This document shows, piece after piece, positions 6,427 to 9,988 of a stretch of DNA of 9,988 bases. This DNA comes from UBA1046 sp050945515 (GTDB lineage Bacteria > Bacillota > Clostridia > Saccharofermentanales > DTU023). The notes under the pieces are model-generated. The model searched no databases, was not told where the DNA came from, and was given only the letters and a program-made list of their open reading frames with translations. Numbering within the stretch: the first letter of the stretch is position 1; the number at the start of each line of letters is the position of its first letter. The stretch covers positions 1 to 9,988 of the forward strand of contig JBMNTB010000040.1 in assembly GCA_050945515.1 (NCBI GenBank). The letters are read 5' to 3'. A program made the translations under genes and the position numbers.

Positions 6427-7542
6427 ATGGAAGATCCGAGAATTAGAAAGTTTGCTCAGTTCCTGATCAATAACGCCGTGAATCTGAAGCCCAATGACAA
6501 GATCTTAATTGAGATGCATGGCAGCGCACCGGAATTAGCCAAGGCTCTGATTGAAGAAGCATATAAAGCCGGGGGCAAGCCGTACTTTGAGATGTTTGAT
6601 TTAAAGCTGCAGGCGGCGATACTGTCCGGGGCAGATAATGAACATATGGCCAATATTGCTTCCTATGAACTGCAGCGCATGCGAGATATGGATGCCTATA
6701 TTGCTATCCGCGCCTCGGAGAATATCAGCCAGTGGAAGAGTGTTCCCGCACAAGGCATGGAGGCATACCGCAAGGAATACTGGAAGCCGATTCATATGGA
6801 TCAACGTTGCAATCATACCAAGTGGTCTGTACTCCGTTATCCCAACGATGCGATGGCTCAACTAGCCGGTATGAGCACGGAAGATTATGAGGATTACTAT
6901 TTTAGGGCCTGCCTGGTTGATTACGAGAAGATGGATAGAGCAATGAAGGGTCTGGTAGAACTGATGGAAGGGACGGATAAAGTGCGAATTACCGGCCCCG
7001 GCACTGACTTAACTTTCTCCATCAAAGGAATTAGTGTCTTAGGTATGAGCGGCAAGCATAATATTCCGGACGGTGAAGTTTATACGGCACCGGTCAGAGA
7101 TTCTGTCAACGGTACCATAAAATACAATGTCCCTTCTACTTATGAGGGATTTCGCTTTACAGATGTAACTCTCAGATTTGAAAACGGCAAAATTGTCGAG
7201 GCTTCCGCCAATGATACGGACAGGATCAATCAAGTTTTTGATACCGATGAGGGGGCTCGCTATATTGGCGAATTTGCCCTTGGGGTCAATCCTGTTATCA
7301 TGCATCCCATGGATGATATCTTATTTGATGAAAAAATTGCCGGCAGTTTCCATTTCACTCCCGGACAATGCTATGACAACGCATACAATGGCAATAAATC
7401 CGCCATACACTGGGATCTGATATCAATCCAGAGGCCGGAATACGGCGGTGGAAATATCTACTTCGATGATGTATTGGTCAGGGAAGACGGAGTATTTGTC
7501 TTGGAAGAATTAAAGGCATTAAATCCGGAGAACCTGCTTTAA
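6427..7542 (+). CDS. M29 family metallo-aminopeptidase
   Basis: A 371-residue cytosolic aminopeptidase of MEROPS family M29 (AmpS/PepS/aminopeptidase T type), which removes N-terminal residues from peptides with a two-metal centre and usually acts as a dimer. The family metal ligands can be placed by spacing: E217 in PDGEVYTAP, E282 in GEFALG, H309 in SFHF, Y316, and H328 with D330 in IHWD. Gaps of 65 residues between the two Glu and 7 between H309 and Y316 fit the family; the loop between Y316 and H328 is shorter than in the Thermus enzyme. The length is slightly below the usual ~400 residues. The N-terminal domain (KFAQFLINNAVNLKPNDKIL) is also typical. The start was taken at ATG 6427 rather than GTG 6421 for Shine-Dalgarno spacing. 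The gene follows uppP by 59 bp and ends at a strong terminator, so the two may share a transcript. Role: peptide turnover. Confidence 0.92.
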   Translation: MEDPRIRKFAQFLINNAVNLKPNDKILIEMHGSAPELAKALIEEAYKAGGKPYFEMFDLKLQAAILSGADNEHMANIASYELQRMRDMDAYIAIRASENISQWKSVPAQGMEAYRKEYWKPIHMDQRCNHTKWSVLRYPNDAMAQLAGMSTEDYEDYYFRACLVDYEKMDRAMKGLVELMEGTDKVRITGPGTDLTFSIKGISVLGMSGKHNIPDGEVYTAPVRDSVNGTIKYNVPSTYEGFRFTDVTLRFENGKIVEASANDTDRINQVFDTDEGARYIGEFALGVNPVIMHPMDDILFDEKIAGSFHFTPGQCYDNAYNGNKSAIHWDLISIQRPEYGGGNIYFDDVLVREDGVFVLEELKALNPENLL

Positions 7543-7567
7543 ACTGCTTTGAACAAAAGCTCAGCCG

Positions 7568-7601
7568 AAAACCACTTGCCCGGAAAGTCAGGTGGTTTTT
7601 T
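7568..7601 (+). terminator. Intrinsic terminator of the M29 peptidase gene
   Basis: AAAACCACTTG (7568-7578) pairs with CAGGTGGTTTT (7589-7599), 11 bp including one G-U, around a 10-nt loop. The arm runs into six Ts in a row (7596-7601). It separates the peptidase unit from the ORP-like operon. Confidence 0.9.
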
Positions 7602-7637
7602 GCTAAAGGAGATAACTGTTAAAAAACAGAAACGTTA

Positions 7638-7665
7638 TTGACATATGCCATAAATAGGTTATAAT
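7638..7665 (+). promoter_or_regulatory. Near-consensus sigma-A promoter of the ORP-like operon
   Basis: TTGACA (7638-7643) and TATAAT (7660-7665) match consensus exactly, with a 16-bp spacer. Transcription should start near 7672. Such a strong core promoter usually needs a repressor, which fits the palindromes overlapping it on both sides. Confidence 0.9.
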
Positions 7666-7685
7666 CAAGTAAATGGCATATGCCA
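7639..7685. promoter_or_regulatory. Paired palindromic operator around the promoter
   Basis: TGGCATATGCCA at 7674-7685 is a perfect 12-bp palindrome just after the expected transcription start. A copy with one mismatch, TGACATATGCCA, lies at 7639-7650 and overlaps the -35 box. Their centres are 35 bp apart. Together they also create a perfect 10-bp inverted repeat, CATATGCCAT (7642-7651) with ATGGCATATG (7673-7682), enclosing the -10 box. Occupancy by a dimeric regulator would block RNA polymerase. The regulator is not encoded in the window, and I do not recognise the motif with certainty. Confidence 0.75.
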
Positions 7686-7707
7686 GTAATCTTAATGGAG
7701 GTTCATT

Positions 7708-8076
7708 ATGAAAATAGCAATTCCGGTAGAAAATAAAGCCTTGGAGGCCAATGTCAGTACAGTTTTTGGGCGTGCTAATTACTTTCTCATCTATGATACA
7801 GAAAGGGAAGAGAGTGTATTTGTAGATAATCTTGCGCAATCGAGCGCCGGCGGTGCGGGCATCAAAGCTGCGCAAACAGTTGCGGACCAGAAGGTGAATG
7901 CTTTACTAACGCCTCGCTTGGGAGAAAATGCAGCTGACATTTTAGAAGCAGCCGGAATCAAAATTTATCAAGCAATAAATGCTTCGGCCCGGGAAAATAT
8001 TGATGCCTTTGGTGACGGAAAGCTATCTTTGCTTGATGAAGTTCACGCCGGATTTCACGAGCACGGTGACAATTAA
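7708..8076 (+). CDS. COG1433 NifX/NifB-like (orange-protein type) protein
   Basis: A 122-residue protein of the dinitrogenase iron-molybdenum cofactor-binding superfamily (COG1433, RNase H-like fold). Evidence is the N-terminus MKIAIPV, a VFGRANYFLIYD segment (residues 19-30), the NLAQSSAGGAGIKAAQ turn-helix (41-56), and a Gly-rich segment near LTPRLGENAADIL. Family members bind metal-sulfur clusters: NifX and NafY bind FeMo-co precursors, and Desulfovibrio ORP binds a Mo-Cu cluster. This one has no cysteine at all but ends in a His cluster (H113, H117, H119). GGAGG (7697-7701) sits six bases before the ATG. It is first in an operon with two MinD-type ATPases, 2 nt before the next gene. No nif structural genes are visible, so an ORP-like role is more likely than nitrogen fixation. 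The bound cofactor, if any, is unknown. Confidence 0.85.
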   Translation: MKIAIPVENKALEANVSTVFGRANYFLIYDTEREESVFVDNLAQSSAGGAGIKAAQTVADQKVNALLTPRLGENAADILEAAGIKIYQAINASARENIDAFGDGKLSLLDEVHAGFHEHGDN

Positions 8077-8078
8077 TT

Positions 8079-8945
8079 ATGAACATTGCTGTTCTAAGTG
8101 GCAAAGGCGGAGCAGGGAAGACGCTGGTAGCAGTCAATTTAGCGGCAGTTGCCAAAAAATCGACATATATCGACTGTGATATAGAGGAGCCGAATGGTCA
8201 TCTCTTCTTTAAACCTCAAGCTGTTAGAGAAGAGGAAGTAGCGGTTTTGATTCCTCAAGTCAATCATGATTTGTGTGACGGATGTCGCCGGTGTATTGAT
8301 TTTTGCAGATATAATGCTCTCGCTTATATTAAAGAACGGCTGATCGTCCTGGCTGAACTTTGTCATTCCTGCGGCGGTTGCAATTTGGTTTGTCCGCAAA
8401 ATGCCCTGGCCGAGATCGAAAGGCCCATTGGCAAAATTCAAACAGGAATTTCTGACCCAGTCACAGTCAAAACCGGCTTCTTGAATATCGGTGAAGCCTC
8501 GGGTGTCCCTATTATCAAGCAACTGCTGGCCGGATTAGAAACAACTGCTGATTCACTGACTATCATTGACTCGCCACCGGGCAGCGCCTGCAATGTAATG
8601 GAAAGCGTAAAAGAGGCAGACTATTGCATATTGGTTGCCGAGCCTACATTATTCGGTGTGCACAATCTCAATCTGGTCTATGAATTGGTCAAATTGTTTA
8701 ATAAGTCATTTGGTGTCGTTATTAATAAATGCTTGGAGACTGAGAATCCGGCAGAAAAGTTTTGCGTCGAAAATAATATTAATATCTTAGCGCGTATTCC
8801 CTTTGACAGAGAGCTCGGATTACTCAATTCCAATGCAGAGATCGCGGTGAGAGAGAAGGAAGAATACCGCGTAAAGTTCTCTGCACTGCTCAATACTGTA
8901 GCCAAGGAGGTGCGGCATGAAGCAGCTGCTTATTCTCAGCGGTAA
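8079..8945 (+). CDS. MinD-type ATPase with inserted 4Fe-4S domain (first copy)
   Basis: A 288-residue cytosolic P-loop ATPase of the COG1149 group (MinD/Mrp superfamily with inserted ferredoxin domain). The deviant Walker A is SGKGGAGKT (7-15). DCDIEEPN (32-39) is the switch region, and IIDSPPG marks the second Asp motif. The insert carries two cluster motifs, C66-x2-C69-x2-C72-x3-C76 and C95-x2-C98-x2-C101-x3-C105-P, giving two predicted [4Fe-4S] clusters; the first lacks the usual trailing proline. Relatives take part in ATP-driven assembly or transfer of metal clusters, and orthologues belong to the Desulfovibrio ORP complex. The ATG comes 2 nt after the COG1433 stop with only a weak ribosome binding site (GGTG near 8065), suggesting translational coupling. 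Its end overlaps the next gene by 29 nt. The family is sure; the client cluster is not known. Confidence 0.92.
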   Translation: MNIAVLSGKGGAGKTLVAVNLAAVAKKSTYIDCDIEEPNGHLFFKPQAVREEEVAVLIPQVNHDLCDGCRRCIDFCRYNALAYIKERLIVLAELCHSCGGCNLVCPQNALAEIERPIGKIQTGISDPVTVKTGFLNIGEASGVPIIKQLLAGLETTADSLTIIDSPPGSACNVMESVKEADYCILVAEPTLFGVHNLNLVYELVKLFNKSFGVVINKCLETENPAEKFCVENNINILARIPFDRELGLLNSNAEIAVREKEEYRVKFSALLNTVAKEVRHEAAAYSQR

Positions 8946-9777
8946 GGGCGGTACCGGGAAGACCACTATAGCTAGTGCATTTATTAAACTGGCCACTGCC
9001 AAAGCCTATGCAGATTGTGATGTCGATGCGCCTAATTTACATCTGGTCAGCGAATGGCAAACCGAACCTAAAAAAAGAGACTATTATGGTTTGCCCAGAG
9101 CCGAGATAAATGATGAATTATGTACCGGTTGCGATCGGTGCCGACAAAATTGTCGCTTTGACGCCATCTCAAAAGCCGAGAAATATATGATTGATCCTTT
9201 CAGTTGTGAGGGTTGTGGTGTTTGTGAATATATTTGTCCTGCGCAGGCGATAAAAATGGTGCCATCAGTGGATGGTGAATTAATGCTCTATTCTGACGTC
9301 GAAAAAGCTTTTTCTACCGCTCAACTCAAAATGGGCAGTGGTACATCCGGACTATTGGTGACAGAAGTTAAAAAACAGCTGAAGTCAGTAAATGTTGGTG
9401 CCCAGCTGGCTATTATTGACGGTTCTCCCGGTATAGGCTGCCCGGTTATTGCTTCACTTAACGGCGTGGATATGGCATTGATTGTTGCTGAGCCATCTCT
9501 ATCCGGTATCAGCGATATGGAGCGCATCATTAAAACGGCAGCAAAGTTCGGTACCAAAACTGTCGTATGCATTAATAAATATGACACCAATCTTGAAATT
9601 ACGGAGCAGATTGAAGAATTTTGCCGCCGGCATGATTTGCCCCTTGTCGGCATGATACCCTTTGATTTTGAAGCAGTAAAGGCGATTAATAATGGTCAGA
9701 CTATTGTAGATATAGACTGCGCCTCCGGCACTGCGGTCAAAGAGGTCTATCAACGGACGATGGAGTCATTCGTTTGA
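8917..9777 (+). CDS. MinD-type ATPase with inserted 4Fe-4S domain (second copy)
   Basis: A 286-residue paralogue of the preceding protein with the same layout: Walker A SGKGGTGKTT (8-17), DCDVDAPN (33-40), and two predicted [4Fe-4S] motifs at C69/C72/C75/C79 and C97/C100/C103/C107-P. IIDGSPGIGCP supplies the second Asp motif, and VAEPSLSGISD lies in the C-terminal half. The two copies are diverged rather than a recent duplication, which suggests a heterodimer, as proposed for other paired COG1149 proteins. AAGGAGG (8904-8910) sits six bases before the ATG at 8917, inside the upstream gene, so translation is strong and probably coupled. A hairpin terminator follows 41 bp after the stop. With the COG1433 protein it probably forms an ORP-like complex: ATP and electrons would come through the ATPases, with the small protein as cofactor carrier (inference). 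Confidence 0.92.
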   Translation: MKQLLILSGKGGTGKTTIASAFIKLATAKAYADCDVDAPNLHLVSEWQTEPKKRDYYGLPRAEINDELCTGCDRCRQNCRFDAISKAEKYMIDPFSCEGCGVCEYICPAQAIKMVPSVDGELMLYSDVEKAFSTAQLKMGSGTSGLLVTEVKKQLKSVNVGAQLAIIDGSPGIGCPVIASLNGVDMALIVAEPSLSGISDMERIIKTAAKFGTKTVVCINKYDTNLEITEQIEEFCRRHDLPLVGMIPFDFEAVKAINNGQTIVDIDCASGTAVKEVYQRTMESFV

Positions 9778-9817
9778 GCTGATCTGATCTCCGACCTAAT
9801 TATATGAATAGACTCAT

Positions 9818-9863
9818 AAAAAAGTCCGAAAACCCCTTTGTTTTTAGGAGTTTCGGACTTTTT
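9818..9863. terminator. Strong bidirectional hairpin terminator
   Basis: AAAAAGTCCGAAA (9819-9831) is exactly complementary to TTTCGGACTTTTT (9851-9863). The pairing continues inward as CCCCT with AGGAG with one mismatch, about 18 bp in all. A-run and T-run on the two sides make it work in both directions. It closes the ORP-like operon and may belong to, or be the insertion site of, the mobile element at the right edge. Confidence 0.9.
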
Positions 9864-9884
9864 GTGGCCAGAGTGTCCGAAAAC
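9824..9884 (+). repeat. Direct repeat GTCCGAAAAC
   Basis: The 10-mer GTCCGAAAAC occurs at 9824-9833, in the left arm of the terminator, and again at 9875-9884 in unstructured spacer DNA. The second copy may lie near the end of an insertion sequence. Confidence 0.5.
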
Positions 9885-9970
9885 ACGGTATTTCAGCATA
9901 CTTTTGGGGTTATTTATCCAGCAAAGGTAGTAAAATAATGATAGAGAAGACGCACAACGGAGGTAAGTTC

Positions 9971-9988
9971 ATGGGCTACATCCAAGGT
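9971..9988 (+). CDS. Start of a gene, possibly IS1182-type transposase
   Basis: Only six codons (MGYIQG) lie in the window. GGAGG at 9959-9963 is seven bases upstream of the ATG, so a real start is likely. From memory, many IS1182-family transposases begin with a very similar M-(G/A/S)-(Y/F)-I-(Q/R/E)-G string, so an insertion sequence is a reasonable guess. Six residues cannot prove it. The preceding spacer (9864-9970) shows only a weak promoter candidate (TAAAAT at 9931-9936). Confidence 0.45.

Noticed and set aside
7603..7875. 90-residue minus-strand open frame across the ORP-like promoter
   Set aside because: It overlaps the terminator, promoter and start of a well-supported plus-strand gene and has no domain.
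7708..9777. Nitrogen-fixation gene cluster
   Set aside because: COG1433 similarity to NifX/NifB is superfamily-level; there are no nifH/D/K/E/N genes here, and the paired COG1149 ATPases point to an ORP-like complex.

Overview
The window looks like a chromosomal segment of an anaerobic Firmicute, most likely in the Clostridia. The evidence is DUF1292 proteins (a Firmicutes family), strong GGAGG-type ribosome binding sites in front of most genes, moderate GC, a TTG start, and an operon of ferredoxin-containing MinD-type ATPases typical of anaerobes. I cannot name the genus. Every real gene is on the + strand, and no rRNA, tRNA or CRISPR array is visible.

Layout. Bases 1-224 carry a minus-facing terminator hairpin and an extended -10 promoter. 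Bases 225-945 encode two DUF1292 domains in different frames, the second without a convincing start of its own. Bases 1057-5333 form a tight pair: a CPBP (CAAX-type) intramembrane protease, then, 2 nt later, a 1115-residue membrane-anchored surface protein. That protein has a propeller-like region, a carbohydrate-binding-like sandwich and what looks like a GH51-type barrel whose catalytic motif is altered. Bases 5348-6367 hold uppP (undecaprenyl-diphosphatase) behind a structured leader. Bases 6427-7542 encode an M29 metallo-aminopeptidase closed by a clear terminator.

Bases 7638-9863 are a self-contained transcription unit. It has a near-consensus promoter carrying two copies of a 12-bp palindrome, a cysteine-free COG1433 (NifX/NifB-like, 'orange protein'-type) gene, two overlapping MinD-type ATPases each with an inserted two-cluster ferredoxin domain, and a strong hairpin terminator. 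The same gene types form the ORP complex of Desulfovibrio, so this is probably a metal-sulfur cofactor or cell-division-associated complex under its own regulator.

The last 18 bases start another gene (MGYIQG) behind a good ribosome binding site. Those residues resemble the N-terminus of IS1182-type transposases, so an insertion sequence may begin at the right edge.

The points most worth following are the palindrome-controlled ORP-like operon, the divergent giant surface protein paired with a CPBP protease, and the frame-split DUF1292 pair.
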